Assembly (NCBI GenBank): GCA_023229465.1
Contig: JALNZE010000001.1
Span: 62,001-126,000, forward strand
Length of the DNA stretch: 64,000 bases
Direction: 5' to 3'
Source of the DNA: Chitinophagaceae bacterium
GTDB lineage: Bacteria > Bacteroidota > Bacteroidia > Chitinophagales > Chitinophagaceae
Position numbers and translations under genes: made by a program. Every line of letters starts with the position of its first letter. Position 1 is the first letter of the stretch. Of the stretch, positions 52,219 through 60,595 are shown piece after piece. The notes under the pieces were generated by a model. It was not told where the DNA came from, made no database searches, and saw nothing but the letters and a program-made list of their open reading frames with translations.

Positions 52219-55200
52219 TTAAAAGGTTACTCGTACACTCACACCCAATCTGCGTGCGGAAGGTCCGGTGATAAATTCCAATCCCTTACCATTGCTTACA
52301 CCCAAACCATTGGTTTCAGGATCGAAGTGCATGTATTTAGGGAAATTAGGCGCATAATACCAAAGATTGCTTCCGTTCGCAGAAATGGATACATTACCTA
52401 TTGGTGTTTTAGCTAACCATTTTTCCGGTAAGTTATAAGATAACGACAAGTCTCTTAATCTAACGACTGTTCCATCAAAAACGCCCGCCTGATCCGGACC
52501 AAACACATTGTTAAAGTAACCCTGTGTGGCGCTGATCTGCATATCGTTTGGTGTTTTACCATCTTCTTTTACACCAGGTAAAATAAAGGGCGCGGCACGG
52601 TCAAATTCAGTATCTTTTGTTACACCACGTGCCAGCAATGACCGGGCTGTTGAAGAATAAATATCTCCACCATGTGTGTAATCAATCTGAAATTTAAGAC
52701 TTAACGATTTATAGGTTAACGTTGAGATACCAGATACCTTGTATTTAGGGTTAGGATCTCCAATAATACCAATCGCATTGGAAGAAAGATAATCACCGGC
52801 GGAACCAACAATCAATTGGCCATCGGCACTACGTTTAAAGTAATAGCCTTTCATTATACCGAGAGGCTGACCATTGATGGCAAAATTACCCAGCGTAGTA
52901 TAACCCGCGTATGCAATTTCTTTTAAATCAGCCGGAATATCTGATACCAAAGAGGTATTTTTTGTATAAATACCTGTTAATTCCCAAACCCAGTTTTTAT
53001 TTCTGATTACTTTATAACTAACCATTGCTTCGACACCCTTATTGGTTACGGTACCGGCATTAATTTGTTGTGCGGTATACCCAGTTGAAGGATCCAGGTC
53101 CCTGTTCAGGATTTGGTTCTTTGATACCCTGTTATACAGCGTGATATCAACACCTAACCTGCTTTGGATAAACTTACCTTCCACACCAAATTCAGTTTCT
53201 GAAAGCAACTCAGGCTTCAGGTTAGCATTGGGCAGGAAATTAGGAATGGCATTGGTATTAACTACCGAGCCGGTATTTGTTACAAAATTCCTGGTAGAAA
53301 TAGATAAGGCCGACCTGGTTTGATAAGCGCTACCAAAGTTCGCGGCGGTTGAATAGCCTATACGCAGCTTTAAGTAATTGATATTTTTCTTGCCTTTCAG
53401 AAAGCTGAGTGCCTCTGTAGGAACATAAGACAAACTTACATTGGGGTAGAAAATACTTCGGTTATCTTTTTCCAAAGTAGAGGTCCAGCTATTTCTGCCG
53501 CCCACATTTAAGAAAGCGTATTGCCTGTAATCCAGGGTTGCCTGTGCAAAAGCGCCCATAGATTTTGATTCGGTTTTATAATCAAGATCTCCTCCTCCTT
53601 CGTTCAAAATATCATGGGTTACAAAGTTGGTATGATCTAAAAGACCAAATACCAACTGCTCTTTACTGGTGGTACCCATTTGATTGTATTTAATGCCCCT
53701 GGAGTTAACCCCTGCCAATACATCTAAATTAAGCTCATTGCCAATATCCGATTTATAAGTAGCCGTAAATGTATGATCCAGGATTTCATTGAACCCGGTT
53801 GAGGTTCTCATAAATCCGGTTGGGAAATAAGTACCTCCTTTGTTTTGAGCATATAACTGGTAGTTGGAATAATCATCATATCCAAAACGATACATTAATT
53901 TAATCTTGGCATTTACATCAAATAAAGCGGAAATATTTCCAAAGTTTCTGCTGATTTTATCCTGTGTAAATGAGTTATGCAGGGTCCAGATAGGATTCTG
54001 AATATCATTACCATTCCGATAATATACATGGGAGTGGTCAATGGGATTCTCCCAGGCAAGACCAATCAGGTCAACCGCGGTAGGTGTATACATTACATCA
54101 CCATATAAGGATGGTGCTGAGGCTGTACTACCAAATGAGGTAGAGGTAGGTGGCGCTTTCACATCGGTATTAACGTGATTGAAGGTACCACTCACTGTAA
54201 TTTTATTGGATAGTTTAGCCGTTCCACCCATACCGATATTGGTTTTAACTGTACCGTTACCCAGTACAAATCCTTCATCATTGGTATGACCAAAATTGAC
54301 ATTGTAATTTACTTTATCGCCAGAACCTGCAAAGTTAACCGAGGTAACTTTAGAGTTACCGTCTCTGAAGAAACGGGGAACACTGTTATAATATTTGAAC
54401 TCATACTCTTTATTACCTATAAATTCAGGGAAAGCGGCATTTAAACCGGGCCTACTGTAAGGGTGAGCCACTTTTGCCGGAGGATCAGTGAATTTTGCCC
54501 CCCAGTTACTAAAGAAAGCCAACCCTAAACTAAGGTCAAAACCACCGCCATACATAGTGGTATATTCCGGAAGGTTAGCAATCTGGTTAACAAAGTATGA
54601 CTGAGAAACAGTTACTTCATTTTTCTTTCTTGTTTTTTGGGTGGACCCATTTTTAGTAGTTACCAGGATAACACCATTTCTACCCAACTCACCATATAGT
54701 GTGGTGGCGCTCAAACCTTTCAGAACGTCGATTGTCTCAATGTTGTTGGCATCAAGGTCAAGAAAACGGCTGGGGGTAGAGTTGCTATAGGTAAATGAAG
54801 TTTGCTGGTTATTACCACCATCAAAAGGAACGCCATCTACCACCCATAGTGGCTGAGCGTTACCGGAGATAGTACTAACGGCCCTGATAACCACATTGGT
54901 ACCTGAACCGGACAAACCACTTGTATTCAGAATGTTCACACCAGGCGCTTTACCACTCAGAATACGGGCAATATCGATTTCTGGTTTTAATTCAAGGTCT
55001 TTTTTGCCTATGGAAGAAACCGCATAGCCAAGCGCCTTTTTTTCTTTACGAATACCGAGGGCAGTAACAACTACCTCACTTAAATCTTCGCTAAGCGTTT
55101 TTAGTACTACCGTAACATTAGTAGATTCTTTAACTACTAATTCCTGTTTGGCAAAACCAACACTGGAAATTACAATAGTGGTTCCTGCTTTGGCAGAAAT

Positions 55201-55383
55201 ACGAAAAACACCATTCGCGTCTGTAATGCTTCCTTTAAGGGATTTTTTCTCAACAACCGATGCACCTTCGATCGGTTTGCCTTTGTCATCAGTAACCTTT
55301 CCGGTTACTGTTGGTACTTGTGCCAGTATGCTTGCAGTAGTTAGCATCAGGACACAAAAACTCAGAAGTAGTTTTTTTCTCAT
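52219..55383 (-). CDS. SusC/RagA-family TonB-linked outer membrane protein
   Basis: 1054 residues. A signal peptide (MRKKLLLSFCVLMLTTASILAQ), a CarboxypepD_reg-like domain (VTGKVTDDKGKPIEGASV to about residue 95), the TonB box region SEVVVTALGI, a plug (GKAPGVNI, VVIRAVSTISGNAQPLWVVDGVPFD, VLKGLSATTLYGELGRNGVILVTTK), and a long barrel ending in GVSVRVTF. No STN signalling domain precedes it, and no sigma/anti-sigma pair is adjacent. It imports a ligand captured by the SusD partner across the outer membrane. Confidence 0.95.
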   Translation of the reverse strand: MRKKLLLSFCVLMLTTASILAQVPTVTGKVTDDKGKPIEGASVVEKKSLKGSITDANGVFRISAKAGTTIVISSVGFAKQELVVKESTNVTVVLKTLSEDLSEVVVTALGIRKEKKALGYAVSSIGKKDLELKPEIDIARILSGKAPGVNILNTSGLSGSGTNVVIRAVSTISGNAQPLWVVDGVPFDGGNNQQTSFTYSNSTPSRFLDLDANNIETIDVLKGLSATTLYGELGRNGVILVTTKNGSTQKTRKKNEVTVSQSYFVNQIANLPEYTTMYGGGFDLSLGLAFFSNWGAKFTDPPAKVAHPYSRPGLNAAFPEFIGNKEYEFKYYNSVPRFFRDGNSKVTSVNFAGSGDKVNYNVNFGHTNDEGFVLGNGTVKTNIGMGGTAKLSNKITVSGTFNHVNTDVKAPPTSTSFGSTASAPSLYGDVMYTPTAVDLIGLAWENPIDHSHVYYRNGNDIQNPIWTLHNSFTQDKISRNFGNISALFDVNAKIKLMYRFGYDDYSNYQLYAQNKGGTYFPTGFMRTSTGFNEILDHTFTATYKSDIGNELNLDVLAGVNSRGIKYNQMGTTSKEQLVFGLLDHTNFVTHDILNEGGGDLDYKTESKSMGAFAQATLDYRQYAFLNVGGRNSWTSTLEKDNRSIFYPNVSLSYVPTEALSFLKGKKNINYLKLRIGYSTAANFGSAYQTRSALSISTRNFVTNTGSVVNTNAIPNFLPNANLKPELLSETEFGVEGKFIQSRLGVDITLYNRVSKNQILNRDLDPSTGYTAQQINAGTVTNKGVEAMVSYKVIRNKNWVWELTGIYTKNTSLVSDIPADLKEIAYAGYTTLGNFAINGQPLGIMKGYYFKRSADGQLIVGSAGDYLSSNAIGIIGDPNPKYKVSGISTLTYKSLSLKFQIDYTHGGDIYSSTARSLLARGVTKDTEFDRAAPFILPGVKEDGKTPNDMQISATQGYFNNVFGPDQAGVFDGTVVRLRDLSLSYNLPEKWLAKTPIGNVSISANGSNLWYYAPNFPKYMHFDPETNGLGVSNGKGLEFITGPSARRLGVSVRVTF

Positions 55384-55444
55384 GTTGTTAGTTTTGGTAA
55401 AAAGAACCGGTTATCATTATTTCCAGCCGTTAAAATAACATAAA

Positions 55445-55474
55445 AAAATTTAAATGTTAAAAAATAATTAACAA
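55445..55474 (-). promoter_or_regulatory. Candidate susC promoter
   Basis: On the minus strand TTG (55474-55472), 19 bases, then TAAATTTT (55452-55445) fit the -33/-7 pattern with one mismatch in the -7 box. The leader to the susC ATG at 55383 would be about 55 bases. Confidence 0.4.
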
Positions 55475-55907
55475 TTTTTATATTAAAATAAATAAATATA
55501 TTAATGACGATCCCATAAATGTCAAAATTGTATCAGAAAAGCATCCATTATCAAAATTGCCTGCCAGCCAGGAGCCTATTATATAATTAGCCGGGATTTA
55601 CCCCATTTTGGAAAATAAGCTGATACTATTCACTCCATTTTTACGAGTAGGGAAAATATTTAAAATACCCATTAACGGTAAGTGACCATAACAGGCTGGC
55701 ATAGAAAATTTATATACCATTATAATTAGTTTTATTACTAATTGATTAACAATATATTAAAATTGATACCTTTTTTATTTATTACCAAGCTGCCTAAAAT
55801 AGCCCTTAAAATAGCTGGTTAAGACAGGTTTGCCAACCTGCGAAAAAGGGCCAGGCATCCAGGCTTTGGGGGGTGTTATTTATCCACAGAACAAAAAAAT
55901 AATTTTG

Positions 55908-55990
55908 GAATCTGCCCCATTATTGTAATTTAGTCTTAGAATTTAATGGGTTAGTAAGTAAACAGGGTCAACAGCGATGTTGGCCCTTTT
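55908..55990 (+). ncRNA. Candidate small RNA or radA leader with terminator-like hairpin
   Basis: An exact -7 box (TAATTTTG, 55900-55907) is followed by a 7-base stem (55916-55922 with 55944-55950) and then a 9-base stem with a GCGA tetraloop (55965-55973 with 55978-55986, one G-U pair) ending in TTTT. This layout would suit a short structured RNA of about 75 bases, or an attenuator 150 bases before radA. No -33 box is clear and the T run is short. Confidence 0.3.
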
Positions 55991-56143
55991 ACATGCCATC
56001 AACACTACGTTTCAGCGGAATAATTTTTTTTCTGAACCGCCTTTTTCGTTTGTTTTACCTGCTGATTAATCAAATGCACAAAAGGGTACCCTTCTTTTCA
56101 TTTCGATTTTGCCTTCTTTCTTTTCTACTACTACCTTTAGGTC

Positions 56144-57514
56144 ATGAGCAAACTCAAAACAGCTTTTTTTTGCAGTAACTGTGGTCATGAAAGCGCCAAG
56201 TGGTTAGGCAAGTGTCCGGCATGTAATGAGTGGAACAGTTTTACACAGGAGATCATACACAAAGACAAAGCAACTGAAGAAAGCTGGGAAACCTATTCGC
56301 CCGAAAAAAGAAATACCAAAACGATAGCCCTTAGTGAAGTGGTCAGCAACAAAGAAAAAAGAATCATCACAAAAGATACTGAACTAAACAGGGTATTAGG
56401 TGGGGGAATCGTTCCCGGCAGTATTGTGTTGGTTGCAGGTGAACCCGGTATCGGCAAAAGCACTTTATTTCTGCAGAATGGATTACTGATCAATCAACTA
56501 CGGGTACTGTACATTAGTGGAGAAGAAAGTGAGCAACAGATAAAAATGCGTGCCGACCGTTTGAAGATCGACAACGAAAATTTTTACCTGTTAACTGAAA
56601 CGGGAACGCAAACTATTTTTCAGGAGATCAAAAAACTGAAACCACAAATAGTAATTGTTGATTCAATACAAACACTGCAATCTAACTTAATCGATTCTTC
56701 TGCCGGCAGTGTTTCACAGATAAGAGAATGTGCCGCAGAGTTTCAAAGATTTGCCAAAGAAACCAACACTCCTGTCTTTCTTATCGGACATATTACAAAA
56801 GATGGCGCGATAGCAGGACCTAAGATTCTGGAACATATGGTTGACACTGTTTTACAATTTGAGGGCGACAGACATTATGCCTATCGCATTCTTAGAACAG
56901 TGAAGAATCGTTTTGGCAGTACTTCCGAACTGGGTATCTATGAAATGACAGGCGAGGGGATGCGGATTGTTTCCAATCCATCTGAAATTCTGATCGCGCA
57001 AAGAGAAGAACAACTGAGCGGAAGTGCCATTGCCGCTACATTAGAGGGCATGCGCCCCCTTTTAATAGAAGTGCAGGCACTGGTAACACAGAGTGTATAC
57101 GGCACACCACAAAGAACGGTAAGCGGGTTTGATTTAAGACGTTTACAATTATTATTAGCTGTTCTGGAAAAGCGCGGAGGTTTTCAATTCGGGATGAAAG
57201 ATGTATTCATCAATCTTGCAGGAGGCATTAAAGTTGAGGACCCTTCCATAGACCTGGCAGTTATTTGCGCATTACTTTCTTCTTATGAAGATGTACCGCT
57301 ACCGGCACATATTTGTTTTGCCGGCGAAGTAGGATTGAATGGAGAGATAAGAGCCGTAAACAGAATTGAACAACGCATCGCGGAAGCCGAAAAATTAGGC
57401 TTCGAAAAAATCATCGTATCCCGATACAATAAAAAAAGCTTTGACCCCAAAGCCTATAAGATTGAGGTTACAGCGCTGAGCAGGGTGGATGAAGTGTATT
57501 CACTATTATTTTAA
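56144..57514 (+). CDS. radA: DNA repair protein RadA
   Basis: 456 residues. The N-terminal zinc finger has Cys10, Cys13, Cys24 and Cys27. The RecA-like core shows Walker A GEPGIGKSTL and the RadA-specific KNRFG in RTVKNRFGSTSE. A C-terminal Lon-like domain has NLAGGIKVEDPSIDLAV and FAGEVGLNGEIRAVNRIEQR. RadA promotes branch migration in recombination and natural transformation. It starts after the 760-bp gap. Confidence 0.96.
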   Translation: MSKLKTAFFCSNCGHESAKWLGKCPACNEWNSFTQEIIHKDKATEESWETYSPEKRNTKTIALSEVVSNKEKRIITKDTELNRVLGGGIVPGSIVLVAGEPGIGKSTLFLQNGLLINQLRVLYISGEESEQQIKMRADRLKIDNENFYLLTETGTQTIFQEIKKLKPQIVIVDSIQTLQSNLIDSSAGSVSQIRECAAEFQRFAKETNTPVFLIGHITKDGAIAGPKILEHMVDTVLQFEGDRHYAYRILRTVKNRFGSTSELGIYEMTGEGMRIVSNPSEILIAQREEQLSGSAIAATLEGMRPLLIEVQALVTQSVYGTPQRTVSGFDLRRLQLLLAVLEKRGGFQFGMKDVFINLAGGIKVEDPSIDLAVICALLSSYEDVPLPAHICFAGEVGLNGEIRAVNRIEQRIAEAEKLGFEKIIVSRYNKKSFDPKAYKIEVTALSRVDEVYSLLF

Positions 57515-57588
57515 GCACACTGTTTTATTAATAATTAAGAATTAAAAATTAATAATATAGGGTAAAGCAGTAAGCATAAAGCCTAAGT

Positions 57589-57606
57589 AATTAATAATTA
57601 TTAATT
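57589..57606. repeat. AT-only 18-bp palindrome in simple-sequence region
   Basis: AATTAATAATTATTAATT is its own reverse complement. Together with the neighbouring TTAATAATTAAGAATTAAAA (from 57531) it makes the gap between radA and comF a low-complexity stretch of AATTAA-type units, which may also serve as a weak terminator. Confidence 0.5.
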
Positions 57607-57667
57607 GCCCCCTCCCTCTGCGGTTAATACCTAATGCAAAATCCATACGCATTCCGAAATTTGTGTA

Positions 57668-58369
57668 ATGCCTGTTTTGTCAAAAAAATACCTGACTGCT
57701 TTTTCACACCTGTTCTATCCACATAATTGTGAAGGGTGCGGTACGGATATATTGCGGGATGACTATTTTCTTTGCGCGTGCTGTTTACACAAATTACCTG
57801 AAACCGGGTTCTTTGGCAAAGAAGCTAATCCTGTTGAAAAACTATTTTATGGGCGATTGAATATTACCAATGCGGCAGCCGCGTTTTATTTTACCAAAAA
57901 CTCATTACTGCAGCATGTACTGGTTCAGTTAAAATATAAAAGCAATAAAGAGTCTGGCTATTTTTTGGGAAGAATGATGGGTTATGCGTTATTAAAAACA
58001 AAGAGGTTTAATCAGACAGATATGCTGGTGCCTTTACCACTGAATCCAAAAAAAGAATATATGCGTGGTTATAACCAGGCAGCCCTGATTTGTGAGGGTA
58101 TTAGTGAGGTTTGGCATAGGCCGGTTTGTACAGATGCCGTAACCCGAATCCGGTTTACAGAAACCCAAACACACCAAAACAGGGTAAGTCGCTGGCAAAA
58201 TATGGAGGGTGTTTTTAGGGTTAGCCGGCCCGAAGCGCTTAAAAACAAGCATATTTTGCTGATTGATGACGTAATAACAACCGGAGCAACCCTGGAAGCC
58301 TGCGGATCATCCCTACTCAACATGGAAGCTGCCTCGGTAAGTATTGCCACAGCAGCCTATACGGTTTAG
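57668..58369 (+). CDS. comF: ComF-family phosphoribosyltransferase-like protein
   Basis: 233 residues. An N-terminal zinc-finger-like segment (FYPHNCEGCGTDILRDDYFLCACC) is followed by the ComF body: LKYKSNKESGYFLGRMMG, VPLPLNPKKEYMRGYNQAALICEGIS, TETQTHQNRVSRWQNMEGVF, and the PRPP loop LLIDDVITTGATLEACG. ComF takes part in DNA uptake during competence, probably with the ComEC encoded at 32 kb. Confidence 0.93.
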   Translation: MPVLSKKYLTAFSHLFYPHNCEGCGTDILRDDYFLCACCLHKLPETGFFGKEANPVEKLFYGRLNITNAAAAFYFTKNSLLQHVLVQLKYKSNKESGYFLGRMMGYALLKTKRFNQTDMLVPLPLNPKKEYMRGYNQAALICEGISEVWHRPVCTDAVTRIRFTETQTHQNRVSRWQNMEGVFRVSRPEALKNKHILLIDDVITTGATLEACGSSLLNMEAASVSIATAAYTV

Positions 58370-58443
58370 CCTGGGATCCCCCATCCATCAAAAACTTTAT
58401 AACCTTTTCGGCATTTTGTTGTTCTTTACTAAAAATACCTGTT

Positions 58444-58977
58444 ATGAAATATTTTTTATCCATTACCCTCCTTGCCATACTAAGCGCATTCAGCTTACCG
58501 GGCGACCCCTCCATTCACAGTTTTAAAGTAAAATCCATTGAAGGAAAGACCATCGACTTTGCCCAATTTAAAGGCAAAAAGATATTGGTGGTTAACACGG
58601 CTTCGAAATGTGGGTATACACCTCAATATGAAGCGCTTGAGAAAGTGTATGAGCAATACAAAGACAAACTGGTGATTGTGGGATTTCCGGCTAATAATTT
58701 TGGTGGGCAGGAGCCCGGTGCAGACAGTGAGATACAGGAATTCTGTAAAGCCAGATATGGCGTTACCTTCCCTATGGCCAGTAAAGTGAGTGTAAAAGGC
58801 GATGATACGGCCCCTATTTATAAATGGCTGACCAGTAAAACGGCCAACGGCGTACTGGATGCTGAAATCAAATGGAACTTTACTAAATTTTTACTGGATG
58901 AGAATGGCAAACTAATCGCTTATTTCCCAAGTAATGTGAAACCGGATAGTGAGGAGATTTTGAAATACCTTAAATAG
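58444..58977 (+). CDS. Glutathione peroxidase-family thiol peroxidase, exported
   Basis: 177 residues with an N-terminal signal peptide (MKYFLSITLLAILSAFSLPG), so it acts in the periplasm. The catalytic tetrad is Cys56 (TASKCGYTPQY), Gln89 (NFGGQEP), Trp144 and Asn145 (KWNFTKFL). Cysteine replaces selenocysteine, and such enzymes generally use thioredoxin-type reductants. A second Cys at 101 (IQEFCKARYG) may serve as resolving cysteine. Confidence 0.93.
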   Translation: MKYFLSITLLAILSAFSLPGDPSIHSFKVKSIEGKTIDFAQFKGKKILVVNTASKCGYTPQYEALEKVYEQYKDKLVIVGFPANNFGGQEPGADSEIQEFCKARYGVTFPMASKVSVKGDDTAPIYKWLTSKTANGVLDAEIKWNFTKFLLDENGKLIAYFPSNVKPDSEEILKYLK

Positions 58978-58983
58978 ATTGCT

Positions 58984-59068
58984 GAATTCGCAGATTTTTA
59001 TATGATTGATACCCGTTACTTTTGGCTCTCCGGTATTTTCCTTTATTCATATAAAAATCTGTGTATTC
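58984..59068. repeat. Inverted repeat before holB
   Basis: CAGATTTTTATATGA (58991-59005) is exactly complementary to 59047-59061, with partial pairing outside (GAAT/ATTC) and a 41-base middle. It fills almost the whole gap between the peroxidase stop and the holB start. CAGAT-ended arms also occur in the element at 14237. Confidence 0.6.
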
Positions 59069-59072
59069 AACG

Positions 59073-60272
59073 ATGCTTTTTAGAGAAGTAATTGGCCAGC
59101 AGGCAGTAAAACAACACTTAGCTGAAATGGTTGAACAGAACCGCTTGAGCCATGCTTTGCTTTTTTTAGGCAAGGAAGGTAGCGGTTCATTGCCAATGGC
59201 ACTGGCTTTTGCCCAATATGTGGTATCGCTTCCTGCACCCTCTCCTGTTGTAGAAGACCTGTTTGGCGGCATGACAGCCTTGGAGCCCAAGCCTTCTTTT
59301 ATTCATCCGGATGATATAGCCTCCCAACCCGCTTTTCAACGGGCAGAACAATTGATACATCCGGATCTTCATTTTTCTTTTCCAGTCATCCCCAAAAAAT
59401 CTGGCGATAAACCTACCAGCGCCGGGTATATCGCTGAATGGCGCGAATTCATCAAATCATATCCCTATGGGAATGTGTACGACTGGTTGCAATTTATTGG
59501 CGCCGAAAATAAACAGGGAAACATTACATCGGATGAGTGTAATGACATTATCCGGAAACTAAGCCTGAAAAGTTTTGAGAGTGACTACAAAGTATTGTTA
59601 CTATGGATGCCTGAATATTTAGGCAAGGAAGGCAATAAACTATTAAAGCTGATAGAAGAACCACCACCCAATACCTTGTTTATACTGGTAGCAGAAAATG
59701 AAGATCAGATATTAGCTACCATTTTAAGCCGGTGCCAATTGGTAAAGATTCCCTCTCTGGAAACCAGTGAAGTGGAACAGGCCCTGGTAACAAGAGCCAA
59801 AGCAAACCCTGAAACTGCCCGCCAGGTAGCAGGTATATGCGAAGGAAATTACAGAGAAGCCTTACAATTGCTGCAACACGCGGATGAAGACTGGCAAAGC
59901 CTGCTGAGAGAATGGTTAAACGCTACCCTGAAGGGAGGGCCCATTGCCCAGGTAAAATTTGTGGAAGAACTGAGCAAACTGGGGCGCGAAAAGCAAAAAC
60001 AGTTCCTCCGCTATTTTACCCACCTGCTGGAACAAAGTATCCGCATTAAAGTGTTGGGGGCAGACCAGCTGATTATTGGTGATAAAGAGAGGGATTTTGC
60101 CCGGAGATTAAATAAAATCGCCTCGGTTAGTCAGCAACAGGCCATTATCGAAGAACTGGACAAAGCCTCCTACTATATAGAAAGAAATGCCAATGCCAAA
60201 ATGCTGTTCCAGGCAGTAACCATTAAACTCTATCATATCATTCAGGACAAAACCTTAATTTTGATGGCATAA
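59073..60272 (+). CDS. holB: DNA polymerase III delta' subunit (clamp-loader AAA+ protein)
   Basis: 399 residues from the ATG at 59073; a GTG four codons earlier lies within the inverted repeat. The AAA+ module starts LFREVIGQQAVKQHLAEMVEQNRLSHALLFLG. The P-loop GKEGSGSLPMA lacks the Lys of a working Walker A, as expected of delta'. KVLLLWMPEYLGKEGNKLLKLIEEPPPNTLFIL and ATILSRCQLVKIPSL (SRC motif) are the family core. It is about 60-70 residues longer than E. coli HolB because of an insertion after residue 55. Confidence 0.9.
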   Translation: MLFREVIGQQAVKQHLAEMVEQNRLSHALLFLGKEGSGSLPMALAFAQYVVSLPAPSPVVEDLFGGMTALEPKPSFIHPDDIASQPAFQRAEQLIHPDLHFSFPVIPKKSGDKPTSAGYIAEWREFIKSYPYGNVYDWLQFIGAENKQGNITSDECNDIIRKLSLKSFESDYKVLLLWMPEYLGKEGNKLLKLIEEPPPNTLFILVAENEDQILATILSRCQLVKIPSLETSEVEQALVTRAKANPETARQVAGICEGNYREALQLLQHADEDWQSLLREWLNATLKGGPIAQVKFVEELSKLGREKQKQFLRYFTHLLEQSIRIKVLGADQLIIGDKERDFARRLNKIASVSQQQAIIEELDKASYYIERNANAKMLFQAVTIKLYHIIQDKTLILMA

Positions 60273-60595
60273 GCCATCGTCAGTCGTCAGTCGTCAGTCG
60301 TCAGTCGTCAGTTGATAGATGATAGTGGTTTGTGGAGGGAGATTTTTGAGAAGAGGGTATTGTGTTATTGGTTTGCCATATGAAACAGGCCAATCATCAC
60401 TTGAACTGTTACATGCTTATCAATATATTTTGTAGGCAATGATGCTGGTTAATTAGTAGCAATAGGTATATCAAATGCTCCTCAGTGAACAGAAAGCTGC
60501 AGTGAGTGACACAACCAAAGCATCCTATCAGTTCTAAGAAGCCCACCCAAACATCCTCCTGTTTTTATTATTAACCAACACTTATTCAGTAAGAT
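60273..60595. other. 323-bp intergenic region before ricT
   Basis: Apart from the 7-mer array, it shows one loose promoter-like pair (TTG 60401-60403, 20 bases, TATATTTTG 60424-60432). If real it would give the ricT mRNA a leader of about 155 bases. No open frame or RNA gene was recognised. Confidence 0.5.
60278..60312. repeat. Tandem 7-mer repeat CGTCAGT x5
   Basis: Five exact copies of CGTCAGT in a row begin 5 bases after the holB stop codon. The next bases (TGATAGATGATAG) look like a decayed continuation. Confidence 0.9.

Larger units (their letters stand above)
55384..56143. other. 760-bp AT-rich intergenic region
   Basis: This is the largest non-coding gap in the window, between the divergent susC and radA. 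It contains the candidate susC promoter (55445-55474), a long AT-rich stretch without clear signals (about 55480-55800), an exact TAATTTTG box at 55900-55907 and two hairpins ending in a T run (see 55908-55990). No convincing open frame was seen. No direct repeats or transposase remnants stand out. Confidence 0.7.

Noticed and set aside
59073..60272. Inactivated clamp-loader because the P-loop Lys is missing
   Set aside because: Delta' subunits normally lack a working Walker A; the SRC motif and the rest of the domain are intact.
60278..60312. CGTCAGT tandem repeat considered as a CRISPR-like array
   Set aside because: The units are 7 bases with no spacers, and no cas genes are present; it is a simple tandem repeat.
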